DNA of 64,000 bases from Comamonas fluminis (GCF_019186805.1 NZ_CP066783.1:2493501-2557500), one strand, 5' to 3'. Counted from the first letter of the stretch, positions 1 to 8,782 are shown. The notes: generated from the letters alone by a model not told the origin. Numbers and translations: made by a program.

Positions 1-721
1 GCTGGGCTTCAATCATGCCGCCCAGACAGTTGAGGCTGCGCTGCCAGGAAAGCCATTGGCTCCAGCCTTCGGCCGTTGGCTCAAAGGCTGTAGCGTGCCA
101 CTCGTGAACCTTGCTTTCGGCCAGTTCGTGCTCACCCAGTTCCAGCAGAAACTCAACCTCAGCGCCCAGACTGCGAAACACGATTTCGTCGGGATAGCGA
201 CGGCTCTGCCGCGCCCGCCATTGCTCAAGGTCTTGCTCTGAAATTTTGCATTGCTCAGGCCTTGTGCCCAGATAGTCATAAAAGGCCTCGCGCAGATCGC
301 CATCCAGCAGCGCTGCAGCGGCATAGCTTTGCGCAATGCCCGCGCTGGCCAGATATTCCACATCCAGCCCGCAGTGCGTATCGAAATTGGCACGCTTGGC
401 GTTGATAAACAGCGGCAAGTGCCGGGTATCTTGATAGCGGGCCAGCAGGCTGCAAGCCAGCTCCAGCGTGGGGTACAGGCCTTGAAACGCTTCCATGCGG
501 TGGCGCTCTGTTTCAGCCTGCAGCAAGGGCACCAGCAAGGCTTCGTCACCCGCCTCACGGCTGCATTGCAGTGCCAGCAGCAGGCGATAGCGCTTGGCTT
601 CGTGCGCGTCATACCGACCGCCATCTGCGGTGGTCACGGGTCCAAAAAGATAAGCGTCCAGTGATTGCTGCCCCTGGCGAATGGCTTTCAGATGTTCAAA
701 GTATTCGTTCAGCAATTGCAT
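1..721 (-). CDS. Hypothetical protein, cut by the window edge (C-terminus missing)
   Basis: An open frame runs leftward from an ATG at 721 without a stop to base 1, giving at least 240 residues. A good ribosome binding site (GGAAAGG) lies about 8 bases before the ATG. The protein starts MQLLNEYFEHLKAIRQG and is rich in Leu, Ala, Glu and Tyr/Trp. It has no signal peptide or membrane segment and looks helical and soluble. I do not recognise the family. It begins 29 bases after the end of the tetR gene on the same strand, so the two are probably co-transcribed. The reading frame and ribosome site are seen directly; the function is unknown. Confidence 0.72.
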   Translation of the reverse strand, partial: MQLLNEYFEHLKAIRQGQQSLDAYLFGPVTTADGGRYDAHEAKRYRLLLALQCSREAGDEALLVPLLQAETERHRMEAFQGLYPTLELACSLLARYQDTRHLPLFINAKRANFDTHCGLDVEYLASAGIAQSYAAAALLDGDLREAFYDYLGTRPEQCKISEQDLEQWRARQSRRYPDEIVFRSLGAEVEFLLELGEHELAESKVHEWHATAFEPTAEGWSQWLSWQRSLNCLGGMIEAQ

Positions 722-750
722 GGGTGGCCTTTCCAATACGTCTGGCTGGC

Positions 751-1344
751 TCAGGCTTTCCAGCCTTGCAGCATCAAATCCAGTGCCTGCAGCGCTTCGT
801 CCAGTCGCTGCGGCGGGGCATTTTCTTCGGCAATCCAGAAGGCGGCCTCTACGAGGCAGCCATTGAGCAATCTGGCCAGCGCGGGGGCACTGGCCTGCAC
901 GACCACGCCCTGGTCCATGAGCTGCTGCAAAAAGCTGGCGATAAACGCAATGCATTGCTGGTGCTGCTGGCCCTGGTCGGTCCCCGTCAGCACCGAGCGC
1001 GCATCCTGCAGCACGATGCGGCGAATTTCCGCCTCTTGGGCCATGGCCAGATAGGCGCGGCAATAGGCCAGAAAGCCCAGCCAGGGGTCTTGATGAGCGC
1101 GCAGCACCAAGTCCAGCCGCGCATCCATCTCCGCGTCCATCTGCGCCACCACGGCGGCCAGCAGCCCCGGCTTGCCACCAAAGTGGTGATAGAGCGCGCC
1201 ACGGGTCAGCCCAGCCTGTGCGGTCAACTCGTCCATGGATGCCTGCGCATAGCCATGCAGGGCAAAAGCCTCTCGGGCAGCGGCAATCAGCTTGGCCCGC
1301 GTGGCCTCAATCATGCTGGCGCGACTCTGGCGAACCTGGGCCAT
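751..1344 (-). CDS. TetR/AcrR family transcriptional repressor
   Basis: A 197-residue protein with an N-terminal TetR DNA-binding domain. The helix-turn-helix is clear around residues 35-58 (MDELTAQAGLTRGALYHHF), followed by a Leu/Ala-rich helical ligand-binding half of normal length. The ATG at 1344 has a GGAGAG ribosome site 6 bases upstream. It is transcribed away from an MFS exporter gene, and the 119-base gap holds two CATAC-N5-GTATG palindromes. That arrangement is typical of a TetR protein repressing itself and the exporter until a ligand is bound. The family is certain from the motif. The target is inferred from position and the ligand is unknown. Confidence 0.93.
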   Translation of the reverse strand: MAQVRQSRASMIEATRAKLIAAAREAFALHGYAQASMDELTAQAGLTRGALYHHFGGKPGLLAAVVAQMDAEMDARLDLVLRAHQDPWLGFLAYCRAYLAMAQEAEIRRIVLQDARSVLTGTDQGQQHQQCIAFIASFLQQLMDQGVVVQASAPALARLLNGCLVEAAFWIAEENAPPQRLDEALQALDLMLQGWKA

Positions 1345-1366
1345 GGCGAACTCTCCACATCATTCA

Positions 1367-1381
1367 CATACAAATCGTATG
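1367..1381. promoter_or_regulatory. Operator palindrome 1 in the tetR/MFS divergent promoter
   Basis: Perfect inverted repeat CATAC-AAATC-GTATG, 23 bases from the tetR start codon. A second copy with the same arms and the same 5-base spacer lies at 1424-1438. Probable binding site for the adjacent TetR protein. Confidence 0.75.
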
Positions 1382-1423
1382 CCAATCATACGCCGCACCC
1401 GTTGCCCCCTACAATGCAACTCA

Positions 1424-1438
1424 CATACGCAATGTATG
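1424..1438. promoter_or_regulatory. Operator palindrome 2 in the tetR/MFS divergent promoter
   Basis: Perfect inverted repeat CATAC-GCAAT-GTATG, 25 bases from the MFS start codon and 57 bases (centre to centre) from palindrome 1. Each site thus sits almost the same distance from the gene it would control. A TACAAT element at 1410-1415 may be the -10 box for the MFS gene. Confidence 0.75.
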
Positions 1439-1463
1439 CGAATAGCTTTCTTCCGAGGTTTTG

Positions 1464-2663
1464 ATGCTCCACGCTTACCGCAGCCTGTTCACCGCACCGG
1501 GCAGTGCAGGCTTTGTGCTTGCCGGACTGCTGGCCCGCCTGCCCCTGTCCATGACGGGTATTGGCCTTATCACCATGCTCGCGCAGCAGCGCGGCTCGTA
1601 CACGCTGGCGGGCGTGGCATCGGCATGCTTTGCGCTGTCGATTGCCGTGCTTGCGCCGCGCATCTCGGCCCTGGTGGACAGGCACGGGCAGTCCAGAGTG
1701 CTGCCGTTTGCGGCAGCCTGCAGCGCCTTGTCCATGCTGGCGCTGCTGGCCTGCGCGCACTGGCAGGGGCCCGACTGGCTGCTGCTGATACTGGCGGCCA
1801 TGGTGGGTAGCCTGCCCAGCATGCCCGCCATGGTGCGCGCCCGCTGGACGGTGATTTACAGCGGCACGCCCCAGCTCAAGACCGCGTTTGCGCTGGAAGG
1901 CGTGCTGGACGATATGGCCTTTATCGTCGGCCCGCCGCTGTCGGTGGGCCTGAGCATGTGGCTGTTTCCCGAAGCCGGGCCGCTGGCCGCAGCGCTGTTT
2001 CTGGTCGTGGGCGTGGGCCTGTTTGTAATGCAGCGCAGCACCGAGCCACCTGTCAGCCCGCAAACGCATGAAAGAGGCGCAGCCAGCGCCTCATCCATGC
2101 TGCGCCAGCCTGTGGTGCGCACACTGGCGCTGTTCATGCTGGCGCAGGGCATCATCGTGGGCGTGATTGATGTGGCCAGCGTGGCCTTTGCCACCGCCCA
2201 GGGCCAGCCGGGCATGGCCAGCGTGGTGCTGTCGTTTTACGCGCTGGGCTCCTGCGCCATGGGCCTGCTTTTTGGCACGCTACAGCTGAAAATGCCGCTT
2301 TCGCGCCAGATTGTGTGGGTGGGCGCGTCGGTGGCCATCTCTGCCCTGCCCCTGCTGCTGGCCAGCAATCTGACGGCGCTGACGCTGGCCGTGCTGCTGG
2401 CGGGCATTACCTTCGGCCCGACGATTACCGTGGCCATGGCGCTGGTAGAGCAGCAAGTGCCCAGCCACCGCCTGACCGAGGGCATGACCTGGCTGCTGAC
2501 CGGCCTGGCCACAGGCGTGGCGCTGGGCGCAGCGCTGGCGGGATGGCTGATTGACCACTGGGGCGCGCAGCGCTCGTTTGTGCTGACGCTGGTGGCCGGC
2601 GCCGCCATGTGGCTGTGGGGCGTGCAGGCGGGGCGGCTGGCCAGCACCTCAGCGCAAAAATAA
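1464..2663 (+). CDS. MFS transporter, probable efflux pump
   Basis: A 399-residue polytopic membrane protein of the major facilitator superfamily with about 12 hydrophobic segments. It starts MLHAYRSLFTAPGSAGFVLA and has the usual loop after segment 2 (DRHGQSR). The ATG at 1464 is preferred over the in-frame TTG at 1461 because CGAGG lies at the right distance before it. It diverges from a tetR gene with paired palindromes between them, so expression is probably induced by a TetR ligand, pointing to export of a toxic or signalling compound. The substrate cannot be read from the sequence. No partner membrane-fusion protein is adjacent, so it probably works as a single-component inner-membrane pump. 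Confidence 0.88.
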   Translation: MLHAYRSLFTAPGSAGFVLAGLLARLPLSMTGIGLITMLAQQRGSYTLAGVASACFALSIAVLAPRISALVDRHGQSRVLPFAAACSALSMLALLACAHWQGPDWLLLILAAMVGSLPSMPAMVRARWTVIYSGTPQLKTAFALEGVLDDMAFIVGPPLSVGLSMWLFPEAGPLAAALFLVVGVGLFVMQRSTEPPVSPQTHERGAASASSMLRQPVVRTLALFMLAQGIIVGVIDVASVAFATAQGQPGMASVVLSFYALGSCAMGLLFGTLQLKMPLSRQIVWVGASVAISALPLLLASNLTALTLAVLLAGITFGPTITVAMALVEQQVPSHRLTEGMTWLLTGLATGVALGAALAGWLIDHWGAQRSFVLTLVAGAAMWLWGVQAGRLASTSAQK

Positions 2664-2693
2664 GGCACTTTTGCGCTGCAGCACTTTCACAAC

Positions 2694-2714
2694 AAGCGCC
2701 TGCAGCTATCAAAA
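2694..2714 (-). repeat. Dispersed intergenic repeat (TTGATAGCTGCnnGCGCTT family), copy 1
   Basis: Read on the minus strand, the segment matches the core TTGATAGCTGCnnGCGCTT found elsewhere in the window (about 5693, 8805, 34608, 52556 and others). A partial inverted partner (GCAGGCGCTGATT) lies at 2743-2755, so the gap after the MFS gene could fold as a hairpin. Confidence 0.65.
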
Positions 2715-2834
2715 CAAGAGTAAATGCTTCAAACACCCCACCGCAGGCGCTGATTGGGCCTGCGTCGTTCATGGGCAGAACAATCTCCGCTAGGCTTGCG
2801 GCATTCCTACTCAGGCGACGCACGCCTTCCCACC

Positions 2835-3305
2835 ATGCTTTTTATTCTGTTCAAACTTCTGCACCTGCTGGCCGTCATCGTCTGGGTGGGCGGCATGTTC
2901 TTTGCCCACTTCTTTCTTCGCCCCGCCGTGCAGGGCCTGCAGCCGCCAGAGCGCGTCAAGCTTATGCACAGCGTGCTGCAGCGCTTTTTTGCCGTGGTGA
3001 TGGTGCTGGTCGTGGTGGTGCTGGCCTCTGGCGTGGGCATGATTGGCAGCGTGCACGCCATGGCCGGGGCTGTTGGCGGCAAGTTCAACATGCCTGCCAC
3101 CTGGATTGTGATGAGCGTGCTGGGCGTGGTGATGATGGCTGTTTTCGGCCATATCCGCTTTGCACTGTTCAAGCGCCTGGATCGCGCCGTTGCCGCCAAA
3201 GACTGGCCTGCGGGCGGCAAGGCGCTGGAGAGCATCCGCAAATGGGTGGCTTTCAATCTGGCGCTGGGTCTGGTCATCGTGCTTGTGCTGCGCGTACCTC
3301 TTTAA
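2835..3305 (+). CDS. CopD-like integral membrane protein
   Basis: A 156-residue protein with four predicted membrane segments. It begins MLFILFKLLHLLAVIVWVGG, the Leu/His/Trp-rich first helix typical of the CopD / YqjG-like membrane family. The longer frame from 2754 has no good ribosome site and adds a non-hydrophobic arm, so the ATG at 2835 is chosen. Family members are small inner-membrane proteins, often annotated as copper-resistance D-like, but metal binding is not established for short stand-alone versions. No copper gene lies nearby, so I would not infer copper resistance. A rho-independent terminator follows at 3363. Confidence 0.75.
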   Translation: MLFILFKLLHLLAVIVWVGGMFFAHFFLRPAVQGLQPPERVKLMHSVLQRFFAVVMVLVVVVLASGVGMIGSVHAMAGAVGGKFNMPATWIVMSVLGVVMMAVFGHIRFALFKRLDRAVAAKDWPAGGKALESIRKWVAFNLALGLVIVLVLRVPL

Positions 3306-3362
3306 ATACGCAGGCAGCCGCTTCAAACCCCGCTTCACACACCGCTTTACACCTCCACCTTC

Positions 3363-3393
3363 AAGCCCGGCGCCATAAGGCCCGGGCTTTTTT
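3363..3393 (+). terminator. Rho-independent terminator after the CopD-like gene
   Basis: Arms AAGCCCGG (3363-3370) and CCGGGCTT (3382-3389) pair perfectly around an 11-base loop and are followed by a T run ending at 3393. Confidence 0.85.
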
Positions 3394-3534
3394 CATGCGC
3401 TACGGGCAAGTCTGCCCGCGCATAACCCACCGCAGACTGTCGAAAACTGTCGCAAACGCGACAAGCCATACCCCCCCGGCAAAAAGAAGTGCAGCGGATT
3501 TCTCGGAAATCAACAATAATCGCCAACCAAATCA

Positions 3535-3571
3535 TTGACTAGTCAAACATTGACCAGACACAGGTCAACCC
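3535..3571. promoter_or_regulatory. Double palindrome: probable MarR operator just before the marR start
   Basis: TTGACTAGTCAA (3535-3546) is a perfect 12-base palindrome. Directly downstream, TTGACC and GGTCAA form a second inverted repeat with a 7-base centre (about 3551-3569). Both share the half-site TTGAC/GTCAA. They sit immediately before the ATG at 3577, where a bound MarR protein would block transcription of marR and the efflux genes behind it. Confidence 0.72.
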
Positions 3572-3576
3572 AAGCA

Positions 3577-4119
3577 ATGGATCCCGCAACCGTCATCGAC
3601 ACCCGTAACGAGTCCACCTTCTTCTATCAGGGGATGGTGTACACACCCGACCAGAGCATCGGCTTTCTGATGCGCCGCGTGCTCAGCTCCATCCTGCAAC
3701 TGGCAGATGCCCAGCTGGCCGAGCAAGGCCTGACCTATGTGCAGTGGCTGCCGCTGTACAAGCTGTCGCTGTGCGCCGAAGCCAATTGCAGCAACCTGGC
3801 CAAAGATCTGGGTATGGACCCCGCCTCCATCACCCGGGCGCTGGACCGCATCGAAGCCAAGGGCCTGCTGCGCCGCGAGCGCTCCACCACCGACCGGCGC
3901 GTTGTGCATCTGGTGCTGACCGAAGAAGGCCGCAGCGTCGCGGCCCAGGTGCCTCAGGTGCTCTCCCGCGTGCTCAACGGTCACCTCAACGGCTTCAGCC
4001 ACGGGGAGTGCACTCTGATGCTGTCCATGCTGCAGCGCATGCTGGCCAATGGCGACCTGCTGCGCGAGGCGCTGCAGCTACCCACCCACACCGAAGAGCC
4101 GCCCCAGCCCCGAAGCTAG
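3577..4119 (+). CDS. MarR family transcriptional regulator of the efflux operon (EmrR-like)
   Basis: A 180-residue MarR protein with the winged helix around residues 65-115: the recognition region is NLAKDLGMDPASITRALDR and the wing is RRERSTTDRRVVHLVLT. The frame is open upstream to a TTG at 3535, but that codon lies inside a palindromic operator and lacks a ribosome site, so the ATG at 3577 is preferred. The gene is followed on the same strand by an outer-membrane efflux lipoprotein, an EmrA-like adaptor and an EmrB-like pump, the order of emrR-type operons. By analogy it represses the operon until a phenolic or lipophilic ligand is bound. The family is certain; the ligand is unknown. Confidence 0.9.
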   Translation: MDPATVIDTRNESTFFYQGMVYTPDQSIGFLMRRVLSSILQLADAQLAEQGLTYVQWLPLYKLSLCAEANCSNLAKDLGMDPASITRALDRIEAKGLLRRERSTTDRRVVHLVLTEEGRSVAAQVPQVLSRVLNGHLNGFSHGECTLMLSMLQRMLANGDLLREALQLPTHTEEPPQPRS

Positions 4120-4181
4120 GCCTGCCCCGTCACGCTTTTTCACTTCTGCCCTATTTCAATAAAAACCACTGGCACTTTTCC

Positions 4182-5672
4182 ATGACCCAAGCTACTACCT
4201 CTCAACCCGCGCCCGGCAAGCTGCGCATCACAGCGGTACCGCTGGCCTGCGCCCTGCTGGCCGCCATCACACTGGCAGGCTGCGCCTCTCAGGGGCCAGC
4301 CCACACGCCGCTGGCCCAGCTCTCTGCAGCCGATGTGGGGCTGAACGGCCAGCCCGCGCCCAACTCCACGGGCAGCGATGCCACCGCCTTTGGCTCCAGC
4401 CAGTGGTGGACAGGTCTGGGGGACGCCCAGCTCAACCAGCTGGTCAGCCAGGCGCTGGCAGGCAGCCCCAGCCTTGCCGCCAGCAATGCACGGTTTGACA
4501 AGGCGGCCGCTCTGGCCACGGCCAGCAGCACCGCCACCGACATTCACGGCACGCTCAGCGCTGATGCCACGCGCCAGCGCTACACGGCCAACGGCATGAT
4601 TCCCGCGCCTATCGCGGGCCATGTCTACAACAGCTCGAACGTGCAGGCAGGCCTGTCCTGGGCACCCGACTTTTTTGGCAAGCACTCGGCCGAGCTGCAA
4701 TCCGCGCTGGGCCAGGCCCGTGCGGCCAAGGCAGACAGCGCTGCAGCCGCCAACCAGCTGGCCTCCCAGGTGGCACGCAGCTATGTGGCCCTGGCCCGCT
4801 TGATGGCACAGAAAGAAGTGGCGCAGCGCACGCTGGGACAGCGCCAGGCGCTATTGAGTTTGAGTGAGCAGCGCACCCGCGCCGGTCTGGATAGTCAGGT
4901 GGAGCTGACGCAGGCCCAGGCCGGCATGCCCGATGCTCAGACCCAGATCGAGATGCTCAGCGAGCAAATCACGCTGGCGCGCCGCACCATTGCCGTGCTG
5001 TGCGCGCAATCGCCCGATGCGCAAAATACGCTCTCGCCCAAGCTGGCAGGCCTGCGCATTCAGCCCGTGCCCCAGCAGTTGGGCGCCGACCTGCTGGGCC
5101 GCCGCCCCGATGTGGTGGCAGCGCGCTGGCGCGTGGAAGCCGCCACGCAGGGCATCGAGGCTTCCAAGGCCGACTTCTACCCCGATGTGAACCTGACCGC
5201 CTTTGTGGGCCTGAACGCGCTGGGTCTGGACAACCTGTTTCAGGCCAGCTCGCGCCAGATGGGCGTAACGCCTGCTCTGCGCCTGCCGATTTTTGACGGC
5301 AAGCGCCTGCGCGCCCAGTTGCGAGGCAAGCAGGCCGATCTGGATACGGCCATCGCCCAGTACAACGGCGTGGTGCTGGATGCGGTCAAGCAGGCGGGCG
5401 ACTCGATTGCCTCGGTGCAGTCGCTGCAGCGCCAGCAAAAGCTGCAGAACGAATCGCTGTCCAAGGCCGAGCGCGCTTATGACTTTGCCGTGCAGCGCTA
5501 TCAGGCGGGCCTTGGCACGCAGATCACCGTGCTCAACACCGAAACCCAGCTCATCACCCAGCGCCGCCTGGCCGTGGACTTGCAGGCCCGCGAGCTGGAT
5601 ACCCGCATCGCCCTGGCTTCTGCCCTGGGCGGCGGCTGGACGGACGACACGCAGGCCATTGCCGCGCACTGA
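4182..5672 (+). CDS. Outer-membrane efflux lipoprotein (NodT/OprM type, TolC-like)
   Basis: A 496-residue RND/MFS-type outer-membrane factor. It has an N-terminal lipoprotein signal ending in the lipobox LAGC (around residue 30), then two outer-membrane efflux repeats. Typical features are WWTGLGDAQLNQLV, the LLGRRPDVVAARWRVE segment and the C-terminal repeat with YQAGLGTQITVL. Family members form trimeric channels spanning the outer membrane and periplasm. The open frame extends far upstream inside the marR gene, but only the part from the ATG at 4182 encodes a signal peptide. It precedes the EmrA/EmrB-like genes and probably completes their pump. Confidence 0.92.
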   Translation: MTQATTSQPAPGKLRITAVPLACALLAAITLAGCASQGPAHTPLAQLSAADVGLNGQPAPNSTGSDATAFGSSQWWTGLGDAQLNQLVSQALAGSPSLAASNARFDKAAALATASSTATDIHGTLSADATRQRYTANGMIPAPIAGHVYNSSNVQAGLSWAPDFFGKHSAELQSALGQARAAKADSAAAANQLASQVARSYVALARLMAQKEVAQRTLGQRQALLSLSEQRTRAGLDSQVELTQAQAGMPDAQTQIEMLSEQITLARRTIAVLCAQSPDAQNTLSPKLAGLRIQPVPQQLGADLLGRRPDVVAARWRVEAATQGIEASKADFYPDVNLTAFVGLNALGLDNLFQASSRQMGVTPALRLPIFDGKRLRAQLRGKQADLDTAIAQYNGVVLDAVKQAGDSIASVQSLQRQQKLQNESLSKAERAYDFAVQRYQAGLGTQITVLNTETQLITQRRLAVDLQARELDTRIALASALGGGWTDDTQAIAAH

Positions 5673-5692
5673 AACCCAAACCCAAAACAACC

Positions 5693-5790
5693 AAATTCAT
5701 AGCTGCAAGCGTATGCATTTATTGGGTTTCAACGCCAAATACCTGCAAAGTCTTGAATAGACAAGCGCCAGCAGCTCATCATTTTCATAG
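5693..5790. repeat. Pair of inverted copies of the dispersed repeat between the efflux genes
   Basis: A plus-strand copy (AAATTCATAGCTGCAAGCGT, 5693-5712) faces a minus-strand copy (ACAAGCGCCAGCAGCTCATC and following bases, 5761-5790) in the 155-base gap between the outer-membrane factor and the EmrA-like gene. Transcribed, the pair could fold into a long imperfect hairpin inside the operon and alter the ratio of the products. Confidence 0.65.
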
Positions 5791-5827
5791 CGCAAAACCG
5801 CTTCACCGATAACAAAGCGCCCATATC

Positions 5828-7144
5828 ATGACTGACACCAAGCCCGCACAGAACGCCGCTCCCGTCTCTGCTCCCCCCGCCGCCAACCCAGCAGGCCGCC
5901 GCAAAGGCCTGACCGTGGTCGCCGCCGCCGTCGCGGTGGGCGCCATCGTCTGGGGTGGCTGGCACTGGATGGTGGCCCGCAACTATCAGAACACCGACAA
6001 CGCCTATGTGGCTGGCAACGTGGTGCAGATCACGCCCCAGGTGGGTGGCACCGTCATCAGCATCGGTGCGGACGACACCGATTACGTCAAGGCCGGGCAG
6101 TTGCTGGTGCAGCTGGACCCTGCCGACTATCTGGTGCAACTGTCTCAGGCCGAATCGCAACTGGCACAGACCGCACGCCAGACCCGCACCCTGTACGCCA
6201 ACAATGCCCCGCTGGCCGCGCAGGTTGCCCAGCGCGAAGCCGATTTGCTGCGCCTGAAGGCCGATGCCGCCAAGGCCAATGACGATGTGGCCCGCCGCCG
6301 CCCGCTGACGGCAACTGGCGCCGTTGGCAAGGAAGAGTTTGACCACGCCAAGGCCCTGGCCACCGCCGCCAGCAACGCCGTGGTGGCCGCCGAGGCCGCC
6401 GTGCGCGCCGCCAAGGCCCAGCTGACAGCAGCCGAAGCCCAGACCAAGGGCACCACGGCCGAAGACTTCCCCGCCGTCATGGCCGCCGCCGCCAAGGTGC
6501 GCGAGTCCTATCTGGCGCTGCAGCGCACCCGCCTGATTTCCCCCGTTGATGGCTATGTGGCCAAGCGCGGCGTGCAGCTGGGCCAGCGCGTGGCCGCAGG
6601 CTCGCCCCTGCTGACGGTGGTCGATCTGCACAAGCTCTGGGTGGATGCCAACTTCAAGGAAAGCCAGCTGGCCGATCTGCGCATGGGCCAGAAGGTGGAG
6701 CTGACGGCTGACGTCTATGGCGACAAGACCACCTATGAAGGTCATGTGGTGGGCATGGGCGCTGGCACCGGTGCCGCCTTCTCGCTGCTGCCCGCGCAGA
6801 ACGCCACCGGCAACTGGATCAAGGTCGTGCAGCGCGTGCCCGTGCGCATCAGCCTCGAATCTGAAGCCCTCAAGCAGCACCCGCTGCGCGTAGGCCTGTC
6901 CATGGATGTCAAGGTCGATATCCGCGACAAGGACGGCCTGGCGCTTGCCAATGCCCCGCGCACCGAACCCGTGGCCCAGACCACGGTGTACGACGGCACA
7001 CTGGCCCAGGCCGAAGAGCGCATTCACCGCATCATTGCCGGTGAAAGCCTGCCCGCGCTGGCATCGCTGGACAAGCTGCCTGCCGCCCCCGCAACAGCTA
7101 CGCCTGCAGCCCCGGAAGCCGCCACAGCTCCCGCCGCGCAGTAA
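5828..7144 (+). CDS. EmrA-like membrane fusion protein (HlyD family)
   Basis: A 438-residue periplasmic adaptor. It has an N-terminal Ala/Pro-rich cytoplasmic tail, one membrane segment at residues 27-48, and the motif NTDNAYVAGNVVQITPQVGG typical of EmrA. This is followed by a long Ala/Gln-rich coiled-coil hairpin (about 110-225), lipoyl/barrel segments with the DGYVAKRGVQLGQRVAAG motif, and a Pro/Ala-rich tail ending around residue 438. It would bridge the inner-membrane pump 15 bases downstream with the outer-membrane channel encoded upstream. The low-complexity Ala/Pro tail of about 25 residues is longer than in E. coli EmrA. Confidence 0.93.
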   Translation: MTDTKPAQNAAPVSAPPAANPAGRRKGLTVVAAAVAVGAIVWGGWHWMVARNYQNTDNAYVAGNVVQITPQVGGTVISIGADDTDYVKAGQLLVQLDPADYLVQLSQAESQLAQTARQTRTLYANNAPLAAQVAQREADLLRLKADAAKANDDVARRRPLTATGAVGKEEFDHAKALATAASNAVVAAEAAVRAAKAQLTAAEAQTKGTTAEDFPAVMAAAAKVRESYLALQRTRLISPVDGYVAKRGVQLGQRVAAGSPLLTVVDLHKLWVDANFKESQLADLRMGQKVELTADVYGDKTTYEGHVVGMGAGTGAAFSLLPAQNATGNWIKVVQRVPVRISLESEALKQHPLRVGLSMDVKVDIRDKDGLALANAPRTEPVAQTTVYDGTLAQAEERIHRIIAGESLPALASLDKLPAAPATATPAAPEAATAPAAQ

Positions 7145-7159
7145 GCCCAGGCAAGCCCT

Positions 7160-8782
7160 ATGACTTCCACAACTTCTGCCACCGCAGGGGCTGCTGACCC
7201 CGGCAAGGCCAGTCCAGCACCTGCGGCACCCGCCATGCCGGTGCCGCCGCCCCCACTCAAGGGCATGCAGCTGGCGCTGGGCACGCTGGCCCTGTCGCTG
7301 GCCACGTTTATGAACGTGCTGGACTCCTCCATCGCCAATGTGGCCATTCCAGCCATCTCGGGCGATGTAGGCGTCAGCCCCAGCCAGGGCACCTGGGTCA
7401 TCACCAGCTTTGGCGTGGCCAACGCCATCTCTGTGCCGCTCACGGGCTGGCTCACCCAGCGCTTTGGCGCCGTGCGCCTGTTCACCATGAGCGTGCTGCT
7501 GTTTGTGCTGACCTCCTGGCTGTGCGGCTTTGCCTCATCGCTGGAAACGCTGGTGCTGTTCCGCGTGCTGCAAGGCGCCGTGGCCGGCCCCATGATTCCG
7601 CTGTCGCAGACCCTGCTGCTGGCCAGCTACCCGCCCTCCAAGGCCGGGGTGGCGCTATCGCTATGGGGCGTCACCACCCTGGTCGCCCCCGTGGTCGGGC
7701 CGCTGCTGGGCGGCTGGATTACTGACAATATCTCCTGGCCCTGGATCTTCTACATCAACGTGCCCGTGGGCCTGCTCTCGGCCCTCATGACCTGGAGCAT
7801 CTACCGCAAGCGCGAAACACCCACGCGCAAGCTGCCGATTGACACCGTAGGCCTGTCCCTGCTGGTGCTCTGGGTGGCCGCCCTGCAGCTGATGCTGGAC
7901 AAAGGCAAAGAGCTGGACTGGTTTGCCTCCACTGAAATCATCGCCTTCGCCGTGATTGCCGTGGTGGCGTTCGCCGTCTTCGTCGTCTGGGAGCTGACCG
8001 ACGCCCACCCCGTGGTCGATCTGCGCCTGTTCAAGCGGCGCAACTTTGCGGCAGGCTCGATTTCGCTGTCGATTGCCTACGGCCTGTTCTTTGGTAACGT
8101 GGTGCTGCTGCCACTGTGGCTGCAGCAGTGGATGGGCTACACCTCCACCACCGCCGGGCTGGCGCTGGCCCCCGTCGGGCTGCTGGCCATCGTGCTCACC
8201 CCGGTAGTCGGCCGCAAGGTCAGCGTCTGGGACCCGCGCAAGATGGCCACCATCGCCTTCATGGTGTTCGCGCTGGTGCTGTGGATGCGCTCGCGCTTCA
8301 CGGTAGAGACAGACTTTGGCCACATCCTGATTCCCACGCTGATTCAGGGCGGCGCCATGGCCTTCTTCTTCATTCCGCTCACCACCATCACACTCAGCGG
8401 CCTGACGCCAGACCGCATTCCCGCCGCTGCAGGCCTGTCCAACTTTGTGCGGATTACCGCAGGTGCCATGGGCACCTCGATCGCCACCACCCTCTGGGAA
8501 AACCGCGCCGCCATGCACCACGCGCACCTGACGGAGCTACTGGTACAAGGACAGGGCACGTTTGCCGTCACCGTGAAAAACCTGCAGGCCGCAGGCATGA
8601 GCGCCGAGCAAGCCTATGCCCAGATCAACCGTTTGATCGACCAGCAAGCCTTTACGCGGGCCGCAGACGACATCTTTCTGGCCTCGTCCATGCTGTTCCT
8701 GACCCTGATCGTGCTGATCTGGTTCACCAAACGCCCTGCCGCCCATCTGGGTGGAGCCGATGCTGCAGCGGGAGCGCATTGA
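7160..8782 (+). CDS. EmrB-like drug efflux MFS transporter (DHA2 family, 14 TM)
   Basis: A 540-residue proton-driven exporter with about 14 membrane segments. The N-terminal signature LDSSIANVAIPAISGDVGVS followed by QGTWVITSFGVANAIS is diagnostic of DHA2/EmrB proteins, and motif C-like VVGPLLGGWITD lies near residue 180. Its ATG is 15 bases after the EmrA-like stop, so the two are co-transcribed, with marR and the outer-membrane factor upstream. Together they would expel hydrophobic compounds across both membranes. A hairpin made of the local dispersed repeat, followed by a T run at 8805-8853, probably ends the operon. Confidence 0.94.
   Translation: MTSTTSATAGAADPGKASPAPAAPAMPVPPPPLKGMQLALGTLALSLATFMNVLDSSIANVAIPAISGDVGVSPSQGTWVITSFGVANAISVPLTGWLTQRFGAVRLFTMSVLLFVLTSWLCGFASSLETLVLFRVLQGAVAGPMIPLSQTLLLASYPPSKAGVALSLWGVTTLVAPVVGPLLGGWITDNISWPWIFYINVPVGLLSALMTWSIYRKRETPTRKLPIDTVGLSLLVLWVAALQLMLDKGKELDWFASTEIIAFAVIAVVAFAVFVVWELTDAHPVVDLRLFKRRNFAAGSISLSIAYGLFFGNVVLLPLWLQQWMGYTSTTAGLALAPVGLLAIVLTPVVGRKVSVWDPRKMATIAFMVFALVLWMRSRFTVETDFGHILIPTLIQGGAMAFFFIPLTTITLSGLTPDRIPAAAGLSNFVRITAGAMGTSIATTLWENRAAMHHAHLTELLVQGQGTFAVTVKNLQAAGMSAEQAYAQINRLIDQQAFTRAADDIFLASSMLFLTLIVLIWFTKRPAAHLGGADAAAGAH

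Noticed and set aside
2835..3305. Copper resistance function for the CopD-like protein
   Set aside because: Only the membrane fold is supported; no copper genes or metal motif are nearby.
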